Notes: a model not told the origin generated them from the sequence alone. Positions 1 to 7,069 are shown, numbered from the stretch's first letter. The stretch is DNA of 8,901 bases from Bacteroidota bacterium (GCA_003242315.1 QGUY01000165.1:1-8901); one strand, 5' to 3'. Numbers and translations are program-made.

Positions 1-351
1 GGAACGGTTACACTCGCCCTGACCACCAACGTCCCGGCCGGCCCTTGCCTTGCCGTAAGCGATGATGTGGTCATTACCTTTGACGCTGCACCTACTGTTG
101 ACGCCGGAGCACCGCAGACAATCTGTGCGACAGACGCTGTGACACTGGCGGGTACCATTGGCGGCAGCGCAACGACAAGCACATGGTCAACTGCCGGGGA
201 TGGAACATTCGACGATGCGAGTTCGCTCACAGCGACATATACCCCAGGCGCCGGCGATATCGCTGCCGGAACGGTAACGCTTACGCTGACGACGGGTGCT
301 ACCGCTTCCTGCCCCGCAGTCTCAGACGATGTCGTCATCACAATATCGCCG
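1..351 (+). repeat. End of an upstream repeat family (one partial and one full unit)
   Basis: Positions 1-84 encode the tail of one unit and 85-351 a full 89-residue unit. Both share GTVTL-L-TT followed by CxAVSDDVVIT. The full unit carries GDGTFDDASSLTATYTPG and DIAAGTVTLTLTT, a sequence class I associate with repeat regions of large Bacteroidetes surface proteins. It lacks the AGPD and LRWTI signatures of the array that follows, so the two repeat families meet at about 352. The partial copy at the very edge implies that more units of this class lie upstream. Like the later modules it has two cysteines (QTICAT and ASCPAV). Confidence 0.75.
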
Positions 352-3300
352 CTGCCAACCACAGCGAATGCAGGTCCTGATAAGACGGTTTGCGGACCAA
401 CTACCCTTGAAGGTAATGTCCCTGCAGTAGGTACGGGTACATGGACAATCGTAAGTGGCACAGGCGGAATCCTGGATAATCCGAACGATCCCAACAGCGG
501 ATTTACCGGAAACAGCGGAGAGGTTTATGTCCTTGAATGGACCATAGCAACCTGCGCGACCAGCTCGGACCAGGTGCAGATAACTGTTGATCCCGATAGC
601 CCGACAGTTGCCAATGCCGGTGGTGATCAAAGCATATGTAGCAGCGTGAGTACGACCGCCACACTGCTGGCTAACACCCCAACCGTGGGGGTCGGTGAAT
701 GGTCGATAGTAAGTGGAAATGGCGGATCGTTTGCCGATGTTACTTCTCCCGGCACATTGTTTACGGGTGTGGCAGGAGAAACTTATGTGCTGCGTTGGAC
801 GATTACTGCTACCTGCGCAAGCACAAGCGACGACATTACTGTCGTCTTTGAGCCTGGCCCGTCAGCGGCTGATGCAGGTTCTGACATTCAGGCCTGCGGT
901 ACAAACGCGACCCTCGCAGCTGTCGCGCCTGCCATCGGCACCGGACAATGGAGTGTTGTCACAGGAGCAGGCGGTAGCTTTGCGGATGCATCGGACCCAG
1001 CAACGGAATTTACAGGTGTTGCCGGAACGAGCTATACGTTGCGCTGGACCGTAACCAATTCGTGTGGATCAACTACGGATGATGTTGTAGTCACTTTTGA
1101 GTCGGCACCTACTGCCGCCAACGCAGGACCCGATAAGACCGTATGCGGCACCACAAATCTCGAAGGTAACGTTCCTGCGATTGGTACTGGCCAATGGACG
1201 ATCACTTCAGGAGCCGGTGGCGTCATCGATGATCCTACCAGTCCTACAAGTGCGTTCACTGGAGTAGCAGGTACCGCTTATACTTTGGTGTGGACGATCT
1301 CGAATGGCAGCTGCGCTCCCAGCACTGACGAAGTGGTTATTACTGTGGATCCGGACAGCCCTACGCCGTCAAACGCAGGGCCTGATCAAACTGTCTGCGG
1401 TACCAGTGCAACACTTGCTGCGGTAAATCCCACCGTGGGCACGGGTCAATGGTCCGTCGTGAGTGGGGCAGGAGGATCCTTCGTTGATGATACTGATCCG
1501 GCCACAACCTTTAACGGCACGGCCGGAACTACATATGTCCTCCGCTGGACGATCACTTCATCTTGTGGTACTTCAGAGGACGACGTCACCATAACATTTG
1601 AGGAAGCACCCACAACCGCTAATGCAGGGCCCGACTTACTGAACTCCTGCGGTCCGGTTAACCTTCCCGGCAATACACCTACGGTTGGTACGGGTACATG
1701 GAGTATTGTGAGTGGCACAGGAGGCGTTATTTCAAATCCTTCCGACCCTAACTCCGTATTCCAGGGCTTGCCTGGTGCTTCATACACCTTGCAATGGACC
1801 ATCACGAACGGCTCGTGTCCGCCGTCATCTGACCAGGTAGAAGTATCCTTTGATCTGAATACACCTACGATTGCCGATGCCGGTCCGGATCAAAATGTCT
1901 GTGACATATCAACGACGCTAGCCGCAAATACTCCTGCCATCGGTGTTGGACAATGGTCCATCGTCTTTGGCGCCGGCGGATCACTCGCTGATCCTTCAGA
2001 TCCAAACACGACATTCACAGGTGTAGCGGGTACAACATATCAACTGCTTTGGACGATCAGCAATGGGGCAACCTGTACGCCGAGCAACGACGATGTGGTC
2101 ATCACCTTCGACTTACCGCCCACAGTGGCTGATGCCGGTGGCGATCAGCAGATTTGTGGCAATGCAACGACTTTGGCCGCCAACACTCCGGCCGTTGGTA
2201 CTGGCCAATGGAGCGTTGTTAGCGGTGATGGAGGTTCGTTTGCCGATGCGTTAAGTCCTTCGTCAGGATTTACCGGTGTTCCAGGCACGACCTACATCCT
2301 GCGTTGGACCATAACGAATGCGTGCGGAAGCTCTGAAGATGATGTTCAGATAGCGTTTGATCAAACGCCGACACGGGCAAGTGCGGGACCGGATCAAACC
2401 GTCTGCGGTCCTGCAACCCTTGCGGGTAACACGCCTGGCGTTGGTACCGGGATGTGGACAATCGTAAATGGTGCCGGAGGTATTCTTGCGGATCCTACGA
2501 ATCCTTCAACCACGTTCTCCGGAGTTGGAGGAACTACATACACGCTTCGGTGGACGATATCGAACGGAGTTTGTGCTGCAAGCTCGGATGATGTCGATAT
2601 CACGTTCGACCTCAATACGCCGACCATTGCCGACGCAGGACCGGACCAAAGTGTGTGTGGTACGTCAGCAACGCTGGCGGCTAATACGCCTGTGGTTGGT
2701 ACTGGTGAATGGAGCGTTGTTAGCGGTGATGGAGCAGGCTCTTTCGCAGATGATGCAGATCCTGCCACAACGTTTACCGGTACCGCGGGCACCACGTATG
2801 TGTTGCGCTGGACGATTTCAAATGGGGCTGTGTGCGCGCCAAGCACTGATGATGTAACGATTACCTTCGAGACGTTACCCTCTGGTACGAATGCAGGACC
2901 GGACCAGCAAGTTTGTGGCACGTCCGTAACGCTGGCCGGTAGCGCACCGGTCTCGGGTTCGGGTCTCTGGACTGTAGTGACCGGAACCGGGGGATCATTC
3001 GACGACGCAACGAATCCGGCAGCGACTTTCACGGGCAACGCGGGTGAAACCTACGTATTGCGCTGGACGATTACCAACTCCTGCGGTTCAGAATCTGATG
3101 AAGTCAGCATCACACTTGACGCGGCGCCTCCCGCGGCTGATGCAGGCCCGGATCAAATCATTTGCGGCTCAACGTTTACCACGCTCGCTGCAAATGCCCC
3201 AGGCGCAGGCAATACCGGTTTGTGGATTGTAATCAACGGAGCCGGCGGTGGCGTGCTTAATCCTACGAGCCCCACTTCCCAGTTTACGGGGGTAGCTGGT

Positions 3301-5553
3301 ACATCGTACACCTTACGGTGGGTAATCACGAACGGTGGTTCATGTCAGCCTTCTACGGATGACGTTGTGATCAACTTCGCGTCGGCGCCTGCTGCAACGT
3401 CGCCGGTGAACGTCTGTATCAACGCGGCTGCTCCAACGCTGCAAGCTTCCGCGACAGGCGCCACGAGCATCAACTGGTATGCGGATGCGGGCCTGACTAC
3501 TCTTGTCTTTACCGGACCCAACTATACACCGGCGCCTGCACAACTCAACATGAATGTGCTCGGGTCGACGACCTTCTACGTGACCGCTACCTATCCTTGC
3601 GGGGAGTCGGCCGCAACGCCTGTTACCGTTAATGTTGTGGACGGACCCGGTTGCGGCGGTGGCGGAACAGATTGCTTTGCCTTCACCATTCTTGTTGTGG
3701 ATGCTGAAACGCAACGACCTTCATGCGCAGATCAGGATGATGGTGTGATTACGCTCGATGTCTCAGGTGTTGTCGGTGGTAACTACATCGTTCAGTTGAT
3801 TTCGCCTACGGACACGCTGACTCAGATAGGACCAGCCGGAATCTTCAAGTTCCCGAATCTCACCGCGGCATCGTACAGCTACCGTATAGAAGATGGGGCT
3901 GGCAATGTATGTCAGCAGCCTTACAACCTGCCGCTGCGTACGCTGGTTGAAGCAACAGTAAGCGATCCTGTGGACGCCCTTTGCTTTGGAGATGCTTCAG
4001 GCGCAGTAACGATGACAATCACCGGTGGAAATTCACCGTATGAATACTCGCTCGATGGATTAACGTGGATTGATGGATTGATATCAGGCGGACAGATCAC
4101 AGGCCTTCCTGCCAATGGCACCTATCCGATTCTTGTACGCGATGATGCGAGCGACCTTTGCCCTGCAGAGGTGATGGTAACGATTAACAGCGTGCATCCG
4201 CAGATACAGGCAACATTCGACGTGACGCCCGCGACGTGCGACGGAGCCGATGGAGCGATTGCCATCGCGTCTGTCAGCGGCGGAAGTGGTGCCGGTTATC
4301 AGTACGCGCTGAATGGAGGAACATTTGTTGACGGTCCGTTTACCGGTCTCACTGGCGGCAACTACACGATCACTGTGCGCGATAATGCAGGTTGTACTCG
4401 TGATTTTACGGTTCCTGTGACATTCCCTGGTTTCGTAAATCACACGATTACTTCGTCGAACGCCACATGCGACAACAACGGGTTCAGCGGTACCATTACG
4501 GTCGTTATTGATGATCCGGGTACATACAAGATTGCCCTCAGCACCGATCAGTTTAATGAACCTGAAGATGCGCAGTATCAGAATTACAATGCGCCATCTG
4601 TGACTTTCGACGATTTGGCGCGAGGAACGTACTACGTTTATATTCGGTCAACTGGTATTAGTTGTCCTACGAGGAGTGCGCCCATCGCGATCGGGGGGGC
4701 TTATGCAATTGACTTTGACATTGAGCCCATGTGTAATGAACGCGATCTGTCTATCTCGCTGACGAATATCACGGGTGAGCCGAACATTCCAATCGAAATT
4801 CAGATCTACAAGAGGTTCACGAATGTACTGGTGGAGACGATACCAGTTTCGTCAATTCCGCCTACGCACAGTTACTTTATTGAATACGCAACGCATCCCT
4901 GGCTGCAGTCGCCTGGCGATTACCAGATACAAATCGTTCAGGTTCAGTCGACATTCTGTCTGCTTACGTCGGATCTGAAGAACTTCACGGTCCCGGTTCC
5001 AGTGTTTGCCGCCATTGGCGAGACCAAAGAGTCGTATCGCGACTTCTCCACGGGTTCTATGCAAATCATCAACTTTAATGGTCTCGCACCGTACACCACG
5101 ACCATAGTACTCGATGCGCCGGCGGGAGATGTACAGATGTTTAGTTCTGGTCCCGATGTTGTGCCCACCAATCCGGATGGCAAACATGAGATCACTTACT
5201 ATAACATCCCGGCTGGTGCTTATATAGTCGAGGTTGAGGATGATAATGGCTGCAAGTTTACGATCGAACCAGTAACGGTGCCGCTTGATACAGCCATTTA
5301 TGTCCCGAATGTTTTCACGCCCAACGGTGATACTAAGAATGACGTGTTTTACATCCGAAATCTTCCTAAAGACAAAGATGTGAAGCTTATCATCAACAAT
5401 CGCTGGGGTACTCAGGTCTATTCGTCGAACAGTTATCAGAACGATTGGGATGGCGGTGAGGTGCCGGATGGCGTATACTACTACAGGCTACAGGTACCGG
5501 ACGGTGGAGCGGTTACTGGTTGGGTGGAAATTCTCCGTGGTGTGAAGCCTTAA
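1..5553 (+). CDS. Giant secreted repeat protein (adhesin-like) with T9SS type B C-terminal sorting domain, 5' partial
   Basis: The reading frame is open from the first base, so the gene enters from the left edge. The first ATG, at 67, lies inside a repeat and is not the start; 1850 residues are visible. Numbering from the first codon, the order is: an older-type beta repeat (1-117), twelve ~83-residue modules (118-1127), an Ig-like module (1128-1216), a Gly4 linker (1219-1222), SprB-type modules (about 1224-1566), two less regular beta modules (1567-1767), and a sorting domain (1768-1850). No signal peptide can be seen because the N-terminus is missing. By family knowledge such proteins cross the outer membrane through the type IX system and sit on or leave the cell surface, where they serve adhesion or gliding. 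Adhesin is the likeliest role, but the ligand is unknown. The protein is Thr/Gly/Ala/Asp-rich. It ends 18 nt from the convergent reductase gene, with no clear terminator between them. Confidence 0.9.
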   Translation, partial: GTVTLALTTNVPAGPCLAVSDDVVITFDAAPTVDAGAPQTICATDAVTLAGTIGGSATTSTWSTAGDGTFDDASSLTATYTPGAGDIAAGTVTLTLTTGATASCPAVSDDVVITISPLPTTANAGPDKTVCGPTTLEGNVPAVGTGTWTIVSGTGGILDNPNDPNSGFTGNSGEVYVLEWTIATCATSSDQVQITVDPDSPTVANAGGDQSICSSVSTTATLLANTPTVGVGEWSIVSGNGGSFADVTSPGTLFTGVAGETYVLRWTITATCASTSDDITVVFEPGPSAADAGSDIQACGTNATLAAVAPAIGTGQWSVVTGAGGSFADASDPATEFTGVAGTSYTLRWTVTNSCGSTTDDVVVTFESAPTAANAGPDKTVCGTTNLEGNVPAIGTGQWTITSGAGGVIDDPTSPTSAFTGVAGTAYTLVWTISNGSCAPSTDEVVITVDPDSPTPSNAGPDQTVCGTSATLAAVNPTVGTGQWSVVSGAGGSFVDDTDPATTFNGTAGTTYVLRWTITSSCGTSEDDVTITFEEAPTTANAGPDLLNSCGPVNLPGNTPTVGTGTWSIVSGTGGVISNPSDPNSVFQGLPGASYTLQWTITNGSCPPSSDQVEVSFDLNTPTIADAGPDQNVCDISTTLAANTPAIGVGQWSIVFGAGGSLADPSDPNTTFTGVAGTTYQLLWTISNGATCTPSNDDVVITFDLPPTVADAGGDQQICGNATTLAANTPAVGTGQWSVVSGDGGSFADALSPSSGFTGVPGTTYILRWTITNACGSSEDDVQIAFDQTPTRASAGPDQTVCGPATLAGNTPGVGTGMWTIVNGAGGILADPTNPSTTFSGVGGTTYTLRWTISNGVCAASSDDVDITFDLNTPTIADAGPDQSVCGTSATLAANTPVVGTGEWSVVSGDGAGSFADDADPATTFTGTAGTTYVLRWTISNGAVCAPSTDDVTITFETLPSGTNAGPDQQVCGTSVTLAGSAPVSGSGLWTVVTGTGGSFDDATNPAATFTGNAGETYVLRWTITNSCGSESDEVSITLDAAPPAADAGPDQIICGSTFTTLAANAPGAGNTGLWIVINGAGGGVLNPTSPTSQFTGVAGTSYTLRWVITNGGSCQPSTDDVVINFASAPAATSPVNVCINAAAPTLQASATGATSINWYADAGLTTLVFTGPNYTPAPAQLNMNVLGSTTFYVTATYPCGESAATPVTVNVVDGPGCGGGGTDCFAFTILVVDAETQRPSCADQDDGVITLDVSGVVGGNYIVQLISPTDTLTQIGPAGIFKFPNLTAASYSYRIEDGAGNVCQQPYNLPLRTLVEATVSDPVDALCFGDASGAVTMTITGGNSPYEYSLDGLTWIDGLISGGQITGLPANGTYPILVRDDASDLCPAEVMVTINSVHPQIQATFDVTPATCDGADGAIAIASVSGGSGAGYQYALNGGTFVDGPFTGLTGGNYTITVRDNAGCTRDFTVPVTFPGFVNHTITSSNATCDNNGFSGTITVVIDDPGTYKIALSTDQFNEPEDAQYQNYNAPSVTFDDLARGTYYVYIRSTGISCPTRSAPIAIGGAYAIDFDIEPMCNERDLSISLTNITGEPNIPIEIQIYKRFTNVLVETIPVSSIPPTHSYFIEYATHPWLQSPGDYQIQIVQVQSTFCLLTSDLKNFTVPVPVFAAIGETKESYRDFSTGSMQIINFNGLAPYTTTIVLDAPAGDVQMFSSGPDVVPTNPDGKHEITYYNIPAGAYIVEVEDDNGCKFTIEPVTVPLDTAIYVPNVFTPNGDTKNDVFYIRNLPKDKDVKLIINNRWGTQVYSSNSYQNDWDGGEVPDGVYYYRLQVPDGGAVTGWVEILRGVKP
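352..3381 (+). repeat. Array of twelve ~83-residue beta-type modules inside the surface protein
   Basis: Unit starts are 352, 592, 853, 1102, 1351, 1603, 1855, 2113, 2362, 2611, 2872 and 3121; unit lengths are 80, 87, 83, 83, 84, 84, 86, 83, 83, 87, 83 and 87 residues. The shared core is NAGPDQTVCG, then TLAxNTPxVGTGxWSVVSG, GGSFAD..DPATTFTGVAGTTY, LRWTITN.CG and DDVVITF. Nearly every copy keeps the Asp after AGP (or AGG/AGS), two Cys and two Trp. The hydrophobic alternation suggests a PKD/Ig-like beta sandwich, which is inferred rather than matched to a model. Units fall into three classes in the order a b g a b a b g a b g a. Nucleotide identity between units is modest although protein identity is high, so this is an old array under protein-level constraint with local traces of recent exchange. 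Confidence 0.9.
3382..3648 (+). other. Ig-like module of the CHU_C-associated type (protein domain)
   Basis: This domain follows the repeat array directly. It reads roughly VCINAAAPTLQASATGA, then INWYADAGLTTLVFTG, NYTPAP, and STTFYVTATYPCGES. The WYADA...GxxYTP...TTFYVTA pattern is typical of the Ig-like domain that often accompanies C-terminal sorting domains in Bacteroidetes surface proteins. It is followed by a short glycine-rich linker (Gly4 at 3655-3666) flanked by two cysteines, which probably acts as a hinge between the regular array and the SprB-type region. The domain name comes from memory of the family and was not searched. Confidence 0.65.
3670..4698 (+). repeat. SprB-type modules (about four) in the surface protein
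   Basis: Four successive modules of about 75-100 residues begin near 3670, 3970, 4204 and 4432. The second and third are the clearest: they carry CFGDASGAVTMTITGG..PYEYSLDG and ATCDGADGAIAIASVSGG..YQYALNGG, and the third continues with FTGLTGGNYTITVRDNAGC. This matches the SprB repeat pattern known from the Flavobacterium gliding adhesin SprB and many T9SS cargo proteins. The first (SCADQDDGVITLDV) and fourth (ATCDNNGFSGTITVVI) are more diverged. Two still less regular modules fill 4699-5301; the second ends in GAYIVEVEDDNGCKF, which resembles the SprB module end. A seven-G tract sits at 4693-4699. Confidence 0.7.
5302..5550 (+). other. T9SS type B / gliding-motility C-terminal sorting domain
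   Basis: The last 83 residues of the surface protein begin VPNVFTPNGDTKNDVFYI and continue with a cluster around INNRWGTQVYSS, then NDWDGG and VPDGVYYYRL, ending at GWVEILRG. This is the characteristic order of the gliding motility-associated C-terminal family (CHU_C type). In this family the domain is the signal recognised by the type IX secretion machinery and is not expected to contribute to ligand binding. Its presence fixes the true C-terminus of the gene and shows that the protein is exported. Confidence 0.93.
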
Positions 5554-5571
5554 AATAAGTGCTGAAGTGCT

Positions 5572-6582
5572 TTAGCTCAAGCCCAACAGGAACTTCACTG
5601 TATCCACATTATCCGCATAATCACCCGGTCCCGGAAACTGTGCCTGGCCAAACGGAACTGTTGCAGGTGGCGCTGAACCAACAATGCATTGGATCTTATC
5701 TGAGACGAGGGCAAGTTTTTCGTTGAGGTCGTTCTCGTTTTGATAGTATTGATAATACAACACCGACACTGGCGAGACGATCTTGTCGGTTTCCATAAGC
5801 AACACTATGCCATTGTCGAGAAAAGGCGTTTTGTTCACGAGGGCAATCGCCTTTTGGTAATCGTAATTGTTGGCGTACTTGTGATGCTGAATGATTTCCT
5901 CGTATTTTTTCCATTGATCGAGCAAGGCGGGGAAGTCGTAGTTTTCAGGGACCCACAATTTTGAAACATTGCGGCAACCCAACCCGAAATAAGTGAAGAC
6001 GTCGGAAGCGAGTTTGTCCAATTCCTGATCGGTTTCTTTTCCCGTCAGGATTGCGCACGAGGTTCTGTTCTTTCTGATAATTGACGGATACTTGCCGAAG
6101 TAATATTCAAAGTATCGCGAAGTATTGTCGCTGCCGGTGGCGATGACGGCGTCGAAGTTTTTGAGCTGTTCTGTGAATGAAAATCGGTCTCCAAATCGCG
6201 GTTCGATATCGGTGAGTTGCTGAAGCACAAATTCGATAAGAACCGAATCCTTGGAGCTGAGTTTGATAAGGGCGATATTGCCGGTGATTAACACCGCGAG
6301 GATGTCGTGAAAGCCCACGAGAGGAATATTGCCTGCGAGGACAAGTCCGATCGTTTTCGGTGCTCTTTCCCGATCGATTGCATATGATGAGAGCCATTGA
6401 CGCAGGTCACTCTCGCGAAGTATCCTACTAACGCCTGTTAGGGCCGTAGTAACATTTGCTGACGTGAACCATGGGTTTTGGTTACCCGCGCGGTCATATA
6501 GCGAATTCAGGGTAATGCTATCGATTGAGGTGAGTCTTTGACCTAGCAGCACAAAAGCACGTAGCCTTTCCTCGAAATTCAT
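5572..6582 (-). CDS. LuxC-family acyl-CoA reductase
   Basis: This 336-residue protein resembles the acyl-CoA reductase (LuxC) family, whose members reduce activated fatty acyl groups to aldehydes with NADPH through a cysteine acyl intermediate. Visible landmarks are NPWFT (36-40), a probable nucleotide-binding stretch with LVLAGNIPLVGFHD (81-94) and ITGN..LIKLSSKDS, then ATGSDNTSRYFEYYFGKYP (148-166), and GLGCRNVSKLWVP. Cys203 in the last of these is my candidate nucleophile. The C-terminus has FGQAQFPGPGDYADNVDTVK. The ATG at 6582 has no good Shine-Dalgarno sequence, which is common in Bacteroidetes. No luxD/luxE or luciferase genes are adjacent, so bioluminescence is not implied. The divergent neighbour is a ferredoxin, an arrangement I recall from other Bacteroidetes. 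Physiological substrate unknown. Confidence 0.85.
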   Translation of the reverse strand: MNFEERLRAFVLLGQRLTSIDSITLNSLYDRAGNQNPWFTSANVTTALTGVSRILRESDLRQWLSSYAIDRERAPKTIGLVLAGNIPLVGFHDILAVLITGNIALIKLSSKDSVLIEFVLQQLTDIEPRFGDRFSFTEQLKNFDAVIATGSDNTSRYFEYYFGKYPSIIRKNRTSCAILTGKETDQELDKLASDVFTYFGLGCRNVSKLWVPENYDFPALLDQWKKYEEIIQHHKYANNYDYQKAIALVNKTPFLDNGIVLLMETDKIVSPVSVLYYQYYQNENDLNEKLALVSDKIQCIVGSAPPATVPFGQAQFPGPGDYADNVDTVKFLLGLS

Positions 6583-6604
6583 GTCAAAAGGAGGGAGACA
6601 AATG

Positions 6605-6637
6605 TTTTGGTCGAGAACTAATCACCTAGTATTTTTG
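6605..6637 (+). promoter_or_regulatory. Bacteroidetes-type promoter for the ferredoxin gene
   Basis: A TTTTG at 6605-6609 fits the -33 element. TATTTTTG at 6630-6637 matches the TAnnTTTG -7 consensus perfectly. The spacing of 20 nt is normal for Bacteroidetes primary-sigma promoters. Transcription would start near 6644, leaving a leader of about 26 nt before the ATG at 6670, with an AGGA at 6661-6664 as a possible weak ribosome binding site. No equally good promoter is visible for the divergent reductase gene. Confidence 0.7.
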
Positions 6638-6669
6638 TAGAGTAATAGCGAGTTAAAAATAGGAAAAGC

Positions 6670-7032
6670 ATGGCAATAATGATTACCGACGAGTGCATCA
6701 ATTGTGGTGCATGCGAGCCGGAATGCCCCAACACCGCGATCTATGAAGGTGGCAGGGAGTGGACATGGGCCGGCGGCACAAAACTCGAGCGGGTTGAATT
6801 GGAAGACGGTACGGTTATAGATGCCAATGCTCCTCAGGAGCCTGTTTCCAATGAATTCTATTATATAGTCTCCGGAAAGTGTACAGAATGCACGGGCTTT
6901 CACGAAGAGCCGCAATGTGCAGCGGTATGCCCTGTGGATTGCTGCGTCCCTGATCCCGACATGGTCGAGAGCAAGGAGGAGCTGATGGCCAAGAAGGCGT
7001 GGCTGCACCAGGAGGTGGAGGAGAATCTTTGA
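6670..7032 (+). CDS. 2[4Fe-4S] dicluster ferredoxin
   Basis: This 120-residue soluble electron carrier has two iron-sulfur motifs. The first is C9-x2-C12-x2-C15-x3-C19-P. The second is C71-x2-C74-x8-C83-x3-C87-P, with the eight-residue insertion between its second and third cysteines that marks the Alvin-type (Allochromatium-like) ferredoxins, and two extra cysteines, C91 and C92. About 50 residues separate the motifs, more than in the compact clostridial type, and a charged helical C-terminal tail (about 97-120) follows. Eight cysteines suffice for two cubane clusters. It is divergent from the acyl-CoA reductase gene with an 87-nt gap, and a shared role in a reductive pathway is plausible but inferred. 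The gene ends 37 nt from the convergent DUF58 gene. Confidence 0.93.
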   Translation: MAIMITDECINCGACEPECPNTAIYEGGREWTWAGGTKLERVELEDGTVIDANAPQEPVSNEFYYIVSGKCTECTGFHEEPQCAAVCPVDCCVPDPDMVESKEELMAKKAWLHQEVEENL

Positions 7033-7038
7033 TTTCTT

Positions 7039-7062
7039 CACACTCACACTCGCACTCACTCC
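7039..7062. repeat. CACTCA-type low-complexity tract between convergent genes
   Basis: Just after the ferredoxin stop codon the + strand reads CACACTCACACTCGCACTCA followed by CTCC, an imperfect 6-base microsatellite of CACTCA/CACTCG. It fills most of the 37-nt gap between the ferredoxin and DUF58 stop codons. No hairpin with a T-tract is visible there, so neither gene has an obvious intrinsic terminator. Confidence 0.6.
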
Positions 7063-7069
7063 AGCCCTG

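Noticed and set aside
2394..3038. A 214-codon open frame on the minus strand inside the repeat array
   Set aside because: It lies fully antisense to the repeat gene and repeats with the same period, so it is a by-product of the repeat codons. It has no independent family signature.
352..3381. Regularly spaced repeats that might be mistaken for a CRISPR or other non-coding array
   Set aside because: The periodicity is about 250 nt, entirely in frame, and conserved at the protein rather than the nucleotide level. It is a coding domain array.
4693..4699. Seven-G homopolymer in the SprB-type region, a possible phase-variation tract
   Set aside because: It encodes ordinary Gly-Gly in a linker and lies far from the promoter or start. 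Seven G is short, and there is no sign of a frame change here. It could matter only as a sequencing-error site.
5561..5576. Possible small hairpin (GCTGAA / TTTAGC around GTGC) between the convergent surface-protein and reductase genes
   Set aside because: Six base pairs including a G-T wobble, overlapping the reductase stop codon and without a T-tract. Too weak to call a terminator.
5572..6582. Bioluminescence (lux) gene cluster suggested by the LuxC-like product
   Set aside because: No luxA/B, luxD or luxE homologue is in the window. LuxC-family reductases occur in many non-luminous bacteria.
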